Shown here piece by piece: positions 15,487 through 24,741 of a DNA stretch of 64,000 bases. Origin of the DNA: Thermasporomyces sp036564245. Lineage in GTDB: Bacteria > Actinomycetota > Actinomycetes > Propionibacteriales > Actinopolymorphaceae. The stretch is taken from positions 124,001 through 188,000 of the forward strand of contig DATCKU010000073.1 in the NCBI GenBank assembly GCA_036564245.1, read 5' to 3'. The notes beneath the pieces are model-generated. The model was not told the origin of the DNA. It worked only from the letters and a program-made list of their open reading frames with translations, and made no database searches. Every line of letters begins with the position of its first letter. Positions within the stretch are counted from its first letter, which is position 1. The translations under genes were made by a program, and so were the position numbers.

Positions 15487-16937
15487 GTCGTCCGTGACTC
15501 CGGGCTGGCAGCGGACGTCCGCATCTGGCGTCGCGTCGCCTCGATGTCCGCCGGAGCGCTGCGCGAGGCGAGCCAGTACATCACGCCGGTCGGTACGAAG
15601 AAGAGCTGGAACGCCGCTAGTCCAAGCGCGTAGTTGAGCGGCGGTGGGAACGACGTCTGCAGTCCGGCGAACACGATTCCCACCAGTCCGTTCCCGCAGG
15701 TCCGACCGACACCGTTGACCAGGTTTCCTGTGCTGTAGACGGTTCCCCGGTGCTCCGGTGGGTTGACGTCAGCCAGAAGCGCGTACCAGTTCGGTGCGTT
15801 GGCCGAGGTGAGCGCGAGCGCGAGCATGGCGATGAGGAAGCTGGTCGCGATCGTGGGCTCGGTCACCAGGCTCGCGAGCACGGCCCCCAGGATCGACACC
15901 GTGTCGCCGTCACCGTCCACCGTGATGTTCAGCGGCAAGAAGAACAGCACGACGTAGAAGGGAATTCCGCCGAGAATGCCCACGCACGCCACGAGGGCCC
16001 GACCTCGCGGCGTCCGCCGCTGCAGCCGGTCGCCGACCAGACCGCCGACGATCGACAGCACACCGCCGAGCTGGAACAGCGTCGCGAACAGCGCGCCGAT
16101 CACGATCGCTGTCTCCTCCGGGTGTCCGGCCGCCTCGGCCTTCGCCTGGAACAGCCGCGGCAGCCACACCAGCGACCCGAACACGAACTGTGCCGTGAAG
16201 CCCTGCAGCACCAGCCAGACGTTCGTCCGTCTCACTGCGATCTTCGGCAGGTCCGCGAGCTCGATCCGGTTCGGATACTCACCGCCCGCCTCGAAGACCG
16301 GTGCGAGATCCGGTTCGCTCTGCCCCCGTCGTACGTCATAGGTGAAGACGTACGCGAGGACAGCGACCAGCCCGGCGACGGCCAGCACCCAGAACGGTCT
16401 GCGCCAGTCAGAGGCGCCGAGAACCCCTGCCAAGGTGGTGCCACACAAGGTCCCGGCTCCCTGCGAGAGCCCCCAGAAGCTCATCACCAGGCCCCGCCGG
16501 CGTGGCGCGATCAGATCGCTCACCACCGAGAACCCGACCGAGGCCACCGCCCCGACCCCAACCGCCGCGAGCATCTGAGCGCCGAAGAAGGGCACGTAGC
16601 TACCGGCCTTGGCGGTCAGGGCCAAGCCGATCACCCAGACCAACGTTCCGGCGATCAGGACCGGCTTGCGCTGCGTCCGGTCACCGGTGTAGGCCCAGGC
16701 GACGGCGGCAACGGCAGCAACCAGGAAACTCGCCGCCGTCACCAGACCAACCGCACCCTCCCGTACGCCGAGGTCGCGAGCGATCGGACTGTAGAGCGGT
16801 GGGACCAGGACCGCGGCCACGTTGTCCACCGACGCCAAGATGATGAAGACGACGACGCTGTAGCCACGGTGGAGCGCACTGCCCGCGAGCGGCGACCTGC
16901 CAGGCGGAGTGGTCTGGGTCCCTTCCACGCAGGACAT
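15471..16937 (-). CDS. MFS transporter
   Basis: A 488-residue major facilitator protein with about 12 membrane segments. The first loop carries the MFS motif A region AWAYTGDRTQRKPVLI, and GGLVGDRLQRRTPRGRAL is the second-half equivalent. A large central loop (DVRRGQSEPDLAPVFEAGG) separates the halves. The substrate is not evident. It lies 35 bp after the last peptide-ABC gene on the same strand and may be co-transcribed with it. Confidence 0.9.
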   Translation of the reverse strand: MSCVEGTQTTPPGRSPLAGSALHRGYSVVVFIILASVDNVAAVLVPPLYSPIARDLGVREGAVGLVTAASFLVAAVAAVAWAYTGDRTQRKPVLIAGTLVWVIGLALTAKAGSYVPFFGAQMLAAVGVGAVASVGFSVVSDLIAPRRRGLVMSFWGLSQGAGTLCGTTLAGVLGASDWRRPFWVLAVAGLVAVLAYVFTYDVRRGQSEPDLAPVFEAGGEYPNRIELADLPKIAVRRTNVWLVLQGFTAQFVFGSLVWLPRLFQAKAEAAGHPEETAIVIGALFATLFQLGGVLSIVGGLVGDRLQRRTPRGRALVACVGILGGIPFYVVLFFLPLNITVDGDGDTVSILGAVLASLVTEPTIATSFLIAMLALALTSANAPNWYALLADVNPPEHRGTVYSTGNLVNGVGRTCGNGLVGIVFAGLQTSFPPPLNYALGLAAFQLFFVPTGVMYWLASRSAPADIEATRRQMRTSAASPESRTTHATS

Positions 16938-16972
16938 CCAATCAGGACCGTGGCGGCAAAGGGCTCCGAGCC

Positions 16973-17842
16973 TCAGCCAAGGATGCTGTCGTGCAACCGC
17001 GGAACGTCTGCGAGCAGTCGCTTGGTGTACTCGTGCTGCGGGTTGAAGATCACGTCGTCGGTGGGACCCTGCTCCACCAGCTTGCCTTCACACATCACGA
17101 GGATGCGATCGCTGACGTAGCAGGCCTGACCGATGTCGTGCGTGATGAAGAGGATCGTCATGTCGTAGTCACGCCGCAGGTCGGCCAAGACGTTCAGGAT
17201 GTTCGCCCGCAGCGACGCGTCGAGCATCGAGGTCGCCTCGTCGGCGACGAGGATCCTGGGCCGCAGCATCAGCGCCCGTGCGATCATCACTCGCTGGCGC
17301 TGGCCTCCCGACAGCTGGTGCGGCCACTTGTCGAGCACTTCGTCCGGTGAGAGACCGACGTGCTCCAGTGCCTGGGCCATCTGGGTCTCACCGTCGGTGC
17401 CAGCGCCGCCGGACGACAGGGAAAGGGATCTGCGCAACAGCTTCCGTACGGTGAAGAACTGGTTGAACGAGCTGAACGGATCCTGGAACACCGCTTGCAC
17501 GTCTCGCCAGTACGCCTTCAGGCGACGGCCTCTCCAGCTGGTGACGTCGTTCCCGTCGAGGTACACGCTGCCGGCGGTCGGATCCAGAAGCCGCAAGATG
17601 AGGCGAGCCAGTGTCGACTTTCCGCTCCCGCTTTCGCCGACGATCGTGACGATCTCCTGCCGACCAAGCGAGAACGACACGTCGTCGACGGCGCGCACCA
17701 GGCTGGACCCGTGGCCGAACGTCCGACACAACCCGCGCGCTTGCAGCAGGGTGTCGGGATCACCGGACGACCGGCCGGCAGGCGTCGATCCCTGGCCGTC
17801 GGGTGAGACCTGGACAGCAGCGGACTCCGTCGGCGAGCTCAC
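16973..17842 (-). CDS. Oligopeptide/dipeptide ABC transporter ATP-binding protein (DppF/OppF type)
   Basis: About 289 residues from GTG 17842, which overlaps the upstream ATPase stop (GTGA). A Ser/Pro-rich head precedes the ATPase: Walker A GESGSGKST, Q-loop VFQDPFSSFNQF, signature LSGGQRQR, Walker B ILVADEATSMLD and H-loop FITHDIGQACYVSDR. The C-terminus includes the QHEYTKRLLADVP segment typical of the DppF/OppF branch. It pairs with the next ATPase to energise the importer. Confidence 0.92.
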   Translation of the reverse strand: MSSPTESAAVQVSPDGQGSTPAGRSSGDPDTLLQARGLCRTFGHGSSLVRAVDDVSFSLGRQEIVTIVGESGSGKSTLARLILRLLDPTAGSVYLDGNDVTSWRGRRLKAYWRDVQAVFQDPFSSFNQFFTVRKLLRRSLSLSSGGAGTDGETQMAQALEHVGLSPDEVLDKWPHQLSGGQRQRVMIARALMLRPRILVADEATSMLDASLRANILNVLADLRRDYDMTILFITHDIGQACYVSDRILVMCEGKLVEQGPTDDVIFNPQHEYTKRLLADVPRLHDSILG

Positions 17843-18861
17843 CCACCCACCTCCAACGACTCGTCCGGATGTTGCTCGGCCCACCAGCACCGCGAGAACC
17901 GCAGCTCGGCACCGACCTGTGGCGGGACCTCGGTACGGCAGACGTCCATCGCGAGCTCGCAGCGCGGGTGGAACCGGCATCCTGCAGGCGGGTTCAGAAG
18001 ACTCGGTGGTGCGCCGGGAATGCCCCGCACCCGGGTCCGACGAATCTGCGGCTCCGGCACCAGCACCGACGACAGCAGCGCCGCGCTGTACGGATGCCGT
18101 GGTCGGTTGATGATGTCGCTCGTGTAGCCGACCTCGGCGATCTGACCGGCGTACATGATCGCGATCCGGTCGGCGATCGTGTTGAGGACCGGGAGGTCGT
18201 GCGTGATGAAGATGACGCCGCCGATCATCTGCTGGCTCAGCATCTCCCGCAGCATCTCGATCAGGATCCGCTGCGAGGAGACGTCAAGCGCGGACGTCGG
18301 CTCGTCGGCGATCAGCAGCCGAGGATCGAGCAGCCCCGAGATCACCGTCACCACTCGCTGCTTCATGCCACCGGACAGCTGGTGTGGGTAGCAGTCGAGG
18401 ACCCGGGCGGGCAGGTCGAGCTGCTCCAGTCGCTGCCGCACCCGGTCGAGCGCCTCGTCTCGTCTCGTCTGCGGCCGGTGCGCGCGAATCACGTCGTAGG
18501 CGAAGTCGCGGATCCGCAGTGTCGGGCTGAGGGAGTTCATCGCCCCCTGCGGAAGCAGCGACACCACCTCGCCACGCCATTCACGTGGCGGCTCCTTGTC
18601 AGGGCCCAGATCGAGCTGCTCGCCCTCGATCTCCAGCTCGCCGCCGAGCACGAACAACGGCGGACGTACGGTGAGCGACAGCACGGCGCCGAGCGTCGAC
18701 TTGCCACAGCCGGACTCCCCGGCCACGCCGAGCACCTCGCCCTTGCGGACTTCCAGCGAGACGTCGTCGACCGCGACGATCTGTCCGCCTGCGACGCTGT
18801 AGGCGGCCTTGAGCCGGTTGGCGCGCAGCAGGACGGAGGTCGTCGTCATCAGGTCGCTCAT
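17839..18861 (-). CDS. Oligopeptide/dipeptide ABC transporter ATP-binding protein (DppD/OppD type)
   Basis: About 340 residues from ATG 18861. ATPase motifs: Walker A GESGCGKST, Q-loop LLPQGAMNSLSP, signature LSGGMKQR, Walker B LLIADEPTSALD and H-loop FITHDLPVLNTIADR. The C-terminal oligopeptide extension carries the cysteine-rich PPAGCRFHPRCELAMDVC segment, which in this family binds an iron-sulfur cluster. The ATG lies just inside the stop of the upstream permease gene. An uninterrupted longer frame upstream is not used, because the permease is encoded in the other frame. Confidence 0.93.
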   Translation of the reverse strand: MSDLMTTTSVLLRANRLKAAYSVAGGQIVAVDDVSLEVRKGEVLGVAGESGCGKSTLGAVLSLTVRPPLFVLGGELEIEGEQLDLGPDKEPPREWRGEVVSLLPQGAMNSLSPTLRIRDFAYDVIRAHRPQTRRDEALDRVRQRLEQLDLPARVLDCYPHQLSGGMKQRVVTVISGLLDPRLLIADEPTSALDVSSQRILIEMLREMLSQQMIGGVIFITHDLPVLNTIADRIAIMYAGQIAEVGYTSDIINRPRHPYSAALLSSVLVPEPQIRRTRVRGIPGAPPSLLNPPAGCRFHPRCELAMDVCRTEVPPQVGAELRFSRCWWAEQHPDESLEVGG

Positions 18862-18863
18862 GC

Positions 18864-19874
18864 TCACCTCGTCTCCCTGCCGTGGCCGGAGCCGCTCCGA
18901 GAGGCCGGTCCGGCGCCAAGGCCCCCGGTGGCCACCGTGTCCGCCCCGTCGGTTGGGACCTCCTCGACATCTGCCATCGCCGGCTCGGTCACGACGCCCA
19001 CCTGAGCAAGCGCAGCACCGGAGCCAGCTGTCGGACGAGCCAGCCGCTGACCTCGGCGCAGTCGTGGGTTGAACACCTCGTCCAGGCTCGATTGCAGCAT
19101 CAACAGCGTGAAGGCCACAAGGGTGAGCAGCAGCGTCGGTGGGATGAACGACCACCACGCCCCGGTGCGCAACGACTCGCCGACGAGCGACCAGTTGAGC
19201 ATGATGCCGAGGGACACGCTGTTGCTCGGACCAAGCCCCAGAAGCGACAGGCCGGCCTCGGCGAGGATGGCGCTCGCGACCTGGAGGACGAAAGCCATCG
19301 CGATGTACGACAGGAGGTACGGCAGGACGTCCCACACCAGGATCTGCCACGTGCTCGCACCCGAAAGGCGCGCCACGTCGAGGTGTTCCCGGGTGCGTAC
19401 GCTGCTCGCCTGCGCACGCACCGCGCGGGCCGTCCACGGCCAGCTCGTGATGGCGATCACCACCGCCATGGCGACGATGGACCGGAAGTCCAACGCGACC
19501 GAGATGAGGATGAGCACCACGATCGCCGGGATCGCCAAGGCCACGTTCGTGATGCCCATGAGGATCTCTTCGAGCACGCCGCCGTGGTAGCCGGCGAGGA
19601 GGCCGATGACCACTCCGATCAAGGTGGCGACCGCGCCCGCGATCATGCCGATGATGAGCGACGTGCGGGTGCCGAACATGAGGTTCGTGAAGATGTCGTG
19701 GCCCAGGTCGTCGGTGCCGAGCCAGGCTTCGGCGGAAGGCGGGTCGTAGAGACCGCCGACGTTCTCGCCGAGCTTGTCGCCTGCGAACATCGGTCCGATC
19801 ACGCCGAAGGCGACGACGGCCAGGAACACCGCAAGGGATATCCAGAACCTCGGGGTGAACCGCACCATGCGCAT
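18864..19874 (-). CDS. Peptide-type ABC transporter permease (DppC/OppC type)
   Basis: A 336-residue membrane protein with about six hydrophobic segments. Its family landmarks are WLGTDDLGHDIFTNLMFGTR, the DppC signature following the first segment, and the EAA loop region REHLDVARLSGASTWQILVW that contacts the ATPase. A hydrophilic tail of about 50 residues extends beyond the last segment. Its ATG overlaps the upstream permease stop (TGATG). Confidence 0.93.
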   Translation of the reverse strand: MRMVRFTPRFWISLAVFLAVVAFGVIGPMFAGDKLGENVGGLYDPPSAEAWLGTDDLGHDIFTNLMFGTRTSLIIGMIAGAVATLIGVVIGLLAGYHGGVLEEILMGITNVALAIPAIVVLILISVALDFRSIVAMAVVIAITSWPWTARAVRAQASSVRTREHLDVARLSGASTWQILVWDVLPYLLSYIAMAFVLQVASAILAEAGLSLLGLGPSNSVSLGIMLNWSLVGESLRTGAWWSFIPPTLLLTLVAFTLLMLQSSLDEVFNPRLRRGQRLARPTAGSGAALAQVGVVTEPAMADVEEVPTDGADTVATGGLGAGPASRSGSGHGRETR

Positions 19875-20881
19875 CAGCGCTCACCTACCTGAGCCGCGCG
19901 GATCCGCGGATCGATGAATCCGTACGCCACCTCGACCAAGTAGTTGGACAAGAGCACGGTGACCACCACGATCAGCGTGATCGCCTGGATCACCGGGTAG
20001 TCGTTCTGGCTGATCGCGCTGAAGAGCAGGTATCCGATGCCCGGGTAGGAGAACACGATCTCGGTGATGAGCGCTCCCGCCACCAGCGTGCCGATCGCGA
20101 GCGCGAGGCCGGTCACCTGCGGCAGCATCGCGTTGCGGAAGATGTAGCGCACGATGCGTTGGTCCGGTAGCCCGAGTCCGCGGCCGTAGTTGACGTAATC
20201 GGAGTTAAGCTCGTAGATCGCCATCGAGCGCATGCCGACCGCCTGGCCGCCGATGAAGATGATGACGAGTGAGAAGAACGGCAACCAGTAGTGCCGGAAG
20301 AAGTCGACGGTGAAGGCGAGCGTGAACCCTGGCGTCGTCCCTGGCTCGTACCCGCCACCGGGGGGAAGCATCGGCAGCGCGACCGCGAACGTGTAGAGCA
20401 GGATGATCGCGAGGCAGTAGTACGGCATGCTGGAAAGGAACAGCGAGCTCAGAAACGCCCCGCGGTCGAACCATCCGCCCTTGAACGCAGCGATCGCGCC
20501 GAGCGCGTTGCCGACCAACCAGCCGATGAGGATCGCCGGCAGCTGCAGACCGATGGTCCACGGCAACGCCTCGGCGATCACGCTTTCGACCTTCGCGGGA
20601 TAGAGGGCGAACGACGTGCCGAGGTCACCCTGCAGCAGGTTGGCGATGTACGCGAGGAACTGCTCCCACAGCGGCTTGTCGAGCTCGAACTCCCGCACGT
20701 AGTGCTGGTAGATCTGCCGAAGCGACTCCGCCTGGGTACCGGACCTCCCGGCCTGCGAGACGATGGTGTCGACCGGGTTGCCCGGTACCAGGCGGGGCAG
20801 GATGAAGTTGAGCAACACCGCGACGACGAGCGCCCCGATGTACCAAAGCGTCTTCCCGAGCAAGTAGTTCCGCAGCCGCAT
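19874..20881 (-). CDS. Peptide-type ABC transporter permease (DppB/OppB type)
   Basis: A 335-residue membrane protein: N-terminal RNYLLGKTLWYIGALVVAVL, the DppB hallmark FILPRLVPGNPVDTI, a periplasmic loop, LLQGDLGTSFALYPAKV, and the EAA region NSDYVNYGRGLGLPDQRIV. It ends with VEVAYGFIDPRIR, as is usual for DppB. It is the first permease of the importer, 78 bp after the binding-protein gene. Confidence 0.93.
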   Translation of the reverse strand: MRLRNYLLGKTLWYIGALVVAVLLNFILPRLVPGNPVDTIVSQAGRSGTQAESLRQIYQHYVREFELDKPLWEQFLAYIANLLQGDLGTSFALYPAKVESVIAEALPWTIGLQLPAILIGWLVGNALGAIAAFKGGWFDRGAFLSSLFLSSMPYYCLAIILLYTFAVALPMLPPGGGYEPGTTPGFTLAFTVDFFRHYWLPFFSLVIIFIGGQAVGMRSMAIYELNSDYVNYGRGLGLPDQRIVRYIFRNAMLPQVTGLALAIGTLVAGALITEIVFSYPGIGYLLFSAISQNDYPVIQAITLIVVVTVLLSNYLVEVAYGFIDPRIRAAQVGER

Positions 20882-20959
20882 CGCGCTCCTTCGCTCTCAC
20901 CGCCTCAGTGTCGGTCGGCGTCGCCTCGCGGGCAATCGGGTTGCCAGCCCTTGCGTCTG

Positions 20960-22777
20960 CTACGCCTCGCCAATTCGCCGAATCTTGTAGAGCCAGTTGA
21001 CGCCTTGGCCCTGGAACATCGGTGGGGCGTAGTCGTTGTCCTCGGTCGGGAAGTTGGTCCAGTTCACCTCGTTGAACTCGTAGAACTCCAACGGCCGATA
21101 CATGAGCGGGATCATCGGCGCGTTCTTCATGAAGATGGTGTCGAGCTCGGTGTAGAGCTCACCGACCTCGGACTCGTCCGCCGCGGCCGCGCGGTCGAGC
21201 AGGTCGGCCACCGCAGGGTCTTCGAACCGACCGTAGTTCCAGAACGCCGGCTGGCCGAGCTCCGCCACGCCTCGGCTGTCGAGCACGTCCCGGAAGCGTT
21301 GCCACGGCGCCGCTGCGCTCGTCCCAGCGACGAACCAACACGCGAGGTCGAAGTCGCCGGCTTGCACCGACTTCGTGACCGTGGGCGCCTGCGGGAACTT
21401 CGTACGGACGTCGAAACCGACCTGCTTGGCGTTGTTGGCGACGATCCGCAACGCGTTCTGCCAGTCGCTCCACCCGGTCGGCGTCTGAGCCGTCCAGGGG
21501 CCGAGCCGGGTGCCGTCGGGAAGGACGTAGATGCCGTCGGAACCCTTCGTGGCCTTGAGCTCCTCTTCCAGGATCCGTACGGCCTCGTCCGGGTCGTACC
21601 TCCAGCCGTTCTGGGCGACGTTGTCCTTGTTGAAGTACTTCGACTCGGCACCGAGCGGCAGGATGATGCTGGAGTTGGCTGGTTCGGAGTAGCGGGACAT
21701 GGCCTTGTTGGCGATGTCCTGGTAGTCGATGGAGAACGCCAACGCCCTGCGCACCAAGGGATTGTCCAGGCCCTTCCTGGTGGTGTTGACGACCAGCATC
21801 GGAATGCTGCCGGGCACGTGGTAGGGCGGCTCCTTGTACCACGTGGACACCGCAAGACCCTTGTCTTCCCACATCTTCCAGATCTGCGGCGTGAACTGCT
21901 GCATCACGTCGACGCCACCGCGTTCGAACCGCAGGTCGCCGTCCTGGTTGCCTTTGAAGATGGGGTGCACGATCCGCTTCGGCTTCGGCGGACCGCCCAT
22001 GACCGACTCGCCCCAGTATCCGTCGACCCGGTCCAGCGTCACCTGCTGCTGGTTGTAGACACCGAGCTTGTACGGGCCAGAGCCCACCGGCTCGAGATTG
22101 GTGTGCTCCCCGATCGGCTTGTCCTCGCCCTCCAGCGGTTCCCAGATGTGCTTGGGCAGGATGAAGGTGGTTGCCAGGTAGTTCTTGACGAACGCGGGGT
22201 TGTACGGGTCTTGCTTGAGCGTGATCGTGACCGTGGCCTCATCGGTCGCTTCGATCGCCTCGACGTACTCCCAGAAGGCCGCGTAGGAGATCTCAGGGTG
22301 GTCCTTGCCCAGCTCGAATGTGTAGACGACGTCCTCTGCGGTGAGCGGTTCGCCGTCCTGCCACTTCGTCCCGTCCTGCAAGGGAACGACGAACGTCGTC
22401 TCGTCAGGCTCTTGGATCTCCTTGGCCAAACCTGGACCCAGACTTCCGTCCAACACGTTGAAACGTACCAGCGTCTCGTAGATGAGCTGCATGGCGTTCT
22501 GCCCGCATGGCCACGCCGTCGCTTGTCCCAAAGGGTTGAAGTGGGTCGGTGGGCCCCACTGGAAGCCTGCGATGTAAAGGGTTTCGCCTTCCTCGCCCTG
22601 GCGTCCTTCACCTGCCCCGGTTCCACCCTGTCCGCAGGCGGCCAGGGCGCCGCCGCCCACTCCCAGCGCCGCACTGGCCAAGGCCACGCCCCGCAGGAAC
22701 TGTCGGCGAGGCATTCCGGCGATTTCCGCACCGATCCGGTCGGCGCTCGTCCCAGGGTCCGTACCAAACTCAGACAT
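20960..22777 (-). CDS. ABC transporter substrate-binding lipoprotein (SBP_bac_5, peptide/nickel type)
   Basis: About 605 residues from ATG 22777, with GGGACGG upstream. The leader combines a twin-arginine motif, PRRQFLRG (R24-R25), and a lipobox ending in LAAC (C48), so the protein should be exported by Tat and lipid-anchored. The mature part shows SBP_bac_5 features: FNPLGQATAWPCGQNAMQLI, DGTKWQDGEPLTAEDVVYTF, PVGSGPYKLGVY and VRRALAFSIDYQDIA. Ligands of this family include peptides, but also oligosaccharides and opines, so the cargo is open. It is the first gene of the five-gene importer unit. Confidence 0.93.
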   Translation of the reverse strand: MSEFGTDPGTSADRIGAEIAGMPRRQFLRGVALASAALGVGGGALAACGQGGTGAGEGRQGEEGETLYIAGFQWGPPTHFNPLGQATAWPCGQNAMQLIYETLVRFNVLDGSLGPGLAKEIQEPDETTFVVPLQDGTKWQDGEPLTAEDVVYTFELGKDHPEISYAAFWEYVEAIEATDEATVTITLKQDPYNPAFVKNYLATTFILPKHIWEPLEGEDKPIGEHTNLEPVGSGPYKLGVYNQQQVTLDRVDGYWGESVMGGPPKPKRIVHPIFKGNQDGDLRFERGGVDVMQQFTPQIWKMWEDKGLAVSTWYKEPPYHVPGSIPMLVVNTTRKGLDNPLVRRALAFSIDYQDIANKAMSRYSEPANSSIILPLGAESKYFNKDNVAQNGWRYDPDEAVRILEEELKATKGSDGIYVLPDGTRLGPWTAQTPTGWSDWQNALRIVANNAKQVGFDVRTKFPQAPTVTKSVQAGDFDLACWFVAGTSAAAPWQRFRDVLDSRGVAELGQPAFWNYGRFEDPAVADLLDRAAAADESEVGELYTELDTIFMKNAPMIPLMYRPLEFYEFNEVNWTNFPTEDNDYAPPMFQGQGVNWLYKIRRIGEA

Positions 22778-23298
22778 CGTCGCCCGTCCCTTCGCCCAGA
22801 TCCTGGCCACACCGCACGCAGACGTTCGCCTGCCCCGCGTCGTACGAACACGACCGATCCGCCATCGTGACCGTGCACCCCGAGGGATCCGACTTTCTCC
22901 ACGGCTGCATGCCCGGTCGCTCCGCGACGGGTCCTAACGTGCGCTCCACCCGCGGGGCCCGGCTGTCGTCCCGGTGCCCAGCAGGTTACGGCGTACGACT
23001 CATGGAAACCAGAACTACAAAACAACGAAATGCTTTCGGTCCTGTTCGGTTCATGAAGGCAGCTCGGTCATCGCACGTCACGATGTTGACGATTCGTATT
23101 CATGCGACTTCAATGCGCAGTCAGACGAGCAGGGCACGCGCGTAAGTATTCACAAGGTGAAGACAACGAGCCGGATCGAAATGTTCGAGCTTCGGAACTG
23201 GCCGACCAACCCACCGATGGCGCAGGCCACGTCGACCACGTTTCTGCCGTCGGTCGGTTGGTGGCACCAGACATTGGTCGGGCTGACGCAGAGCCGTC
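22778..23298. other. 521-bp intergenic region upstream of the peptide importer
   Basis: No credible gene is seen. It contains an AT-rich patch (about 23000-23050) that could hold the importer promoter, and an imperfect inverted repeat of about 20 bp per arm at roughly 23203-23268 (GGCCGACCAACCCACC against GGTTGGTGGC) just downstream of the end of the flavoprotein gene, which may act as its terminator. Confidence 0.4.
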
Positions 23299-24675
23299 CT
23301 AGGGAAGGACCTTGCCCGGGTTGAGGATGCCGGCCGGATCCAGTAGCTGCTTGATGCCGCGGTGGACGCGAAGCGACACAGGGCCGAGCTCTCGGGCGAG
23401 CCAATCCCGCTTGAGAATGCCGACACCGTGCTCACCGGTCACCGTGCCACCCATCTCCAAACCGAGCCGCATGATCTCGGCGAACGCTCGCTGCGCCCGA
23501 CGTACCTGGTCCTCGTCGGAGGCATCGAAGACGACGTTCGGGTGCAGGTTGCCGTCCCCCGCGTGTCCCACCACCGCGATCGTGAGATCGACGTCGGCCG
23601 CCACCTTCTCGACCGCCTGGACCAGTTCCGCCAGACGACCTACCGGCACACACACATCGTCGATCAGCCGGCCACTGCCCATTCGTTCCAGCGCGAAGTG
23701 CATCTGCCTGCGAGCTGCGAGCAGCATCTCGCCCTCGGCCGCGTCTTCAGCCTCTACGACGTCGAATCCGCCAGCTTCGCCGAAGATCTCGGCGATCGCC
23801 CGAATCTCCGAGCCCGCCTGGTCGGCCAGCGAGTCAGATTGCGCGACCAGCATGGCGGCTGCGTGCTCGGGCAGGCCCAGGTTGCGGTAGTCGTTCGCTG
23901 CCCGAAGCGACGCCTGGTCCATGAACTCCAACAGGCTCGGCACGAGCCCTGCCGACACGACGCGCGCCACCGCGTCGCCGGCAGCCGCGACGGTGGGGAA
24001 GAGCGCCGCGACGGTACGAGGCTCATGACTCGCCGGTCGAAGCGCGAGCGTGGCCTGTGTGATCACACCCAGGGTCCCCTCCGATCCCACGAAGAGCCTG
24101 GTGAGGTCGTAGCCCGCCACGCCTTTGGCGGTACGCCGGCCGGTACGCAGCACCTCGCCGCTTGCCAGGACGACCTCGAGACCGCGGACGAAATCGGTCG
24201 TGACGCCGTACTTCACACAGCACAGCCCGCCGGCGTTGGTGGCGAGATTCCCGCCGATCGTGGAGATGTCCCAGCTCGAGGGATCCGGCGGGTAGAACAG
24301 GCCGTGGTCGGCCACCGCCTTGGAGAGGTCGGCGTTCACGACGCCCGGCTCGACCACGGCGATCCGGTTGGCCCGGTCGATGTCGAGGATGCGGTTCATG
24401 CGCTCCAGGCTGAGCACGATGCACCCGTCGACGGCGTTCGCCCCGCCGGACAGACCACTCCGACCGCCTTGCGGCACGACCGGAACACCCAGGCGGGATG
24501 CCACTCGCATCACGTGCTGGACGTGCGCGGTCTCTCGAGCGAGGACGGCGACCGCCGGCGTGCCAGCTGGACAGAAGGTCGCCATGTCACGCGCATACGA
24601 CCGGAGCCGGTCCGGGTCGGACACCACGACGTCATCCGGTAGGCCCGAACGCAGGTCCTCGAGAAGCTGCGACAT
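23299..24675 (-). CDS. FAD-binding oxidoreductase, GlcD (glycolate/D-lactate oxidase subunit) family
   Basis: About 458 residues from ATG 24675. The FAD-binding PCMH domain shows PVVPQGGRSGLSGGA, the PPDPSSWDISTIGGNLATNA loop and GSEGTLGVITQATL. The C-terminal oxidase half shows VVGHAGDGNLHPNV and GTVTGEHGVGILKRDWL, with a final LDPAGILNPGKVLP. This is the arrangement of GlcD and D-lactate dehydrogenases, which oxidise 2-hydroxyacids. No GlcE/GlcF partners are near, so it may work as a stand-alone dehydrogenase. Confidence 0.93.
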   Translation of the reverse strand: MSQLLEDLRSGLPDDVVVSDPDRLRSYARDMATFCPAGTPAVAVLARETAHVQHVMRVASRLGVPVVPQGGRSGLSGGANAVDGCIVLSLERMNRILDIDRANRIAVVEPGVVNADLSKAVADHGLFYPPDPSSWDISTIGGNLATNAGGLCCVKYGVTTDFVRGLEVVLASGEVLRTGRRTAKGVAGYDLTRLFVGSEGTLGVITQATLALRPASHEPRTVAALFPTVAAAGDAVARVVSAGLVPSLLEFMDQASLRAANDYRNLGLPEHAAAMLVAQSDSLADQAGSEIRAIAEIFGEAGGFDVVEAEDAAEGEMLLAARRQMHFALERMGSGRLIDDVCVPVGRLAELVQAVEKVAADVDLTIAVVGHAGDGNLHPNVVFDASDEDQVRRAQRAFAEIMRLGLEMGGTVTGEHGVGILKRDWLARELGPVSLRVHRGIKQLLDPAGILNPGKVLP

Positions 24676-24741
24676 GCGTTCCACGGTACGCAAGGCGCGA
24701 ACGCTGCTCCCAGACTCACGACAGCCTTGCGACGAACTCGG

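Noticed and set aside
17839..19884. A fused 681-codon frame joining permease and ATPase
   Set aside because: The upstream part is the wrong frame of the DppC permease. The ATPase begins at ATG 18861; no real fusion exists.
20291..22870. An 859-codon plus-strand frame opposite the peptide-binding protein
   Set aside because: The minus-strand gene has a Tat/lipobox leader and a full SBP_bac_5 pattern; the plus frame is a shadow with no domain.
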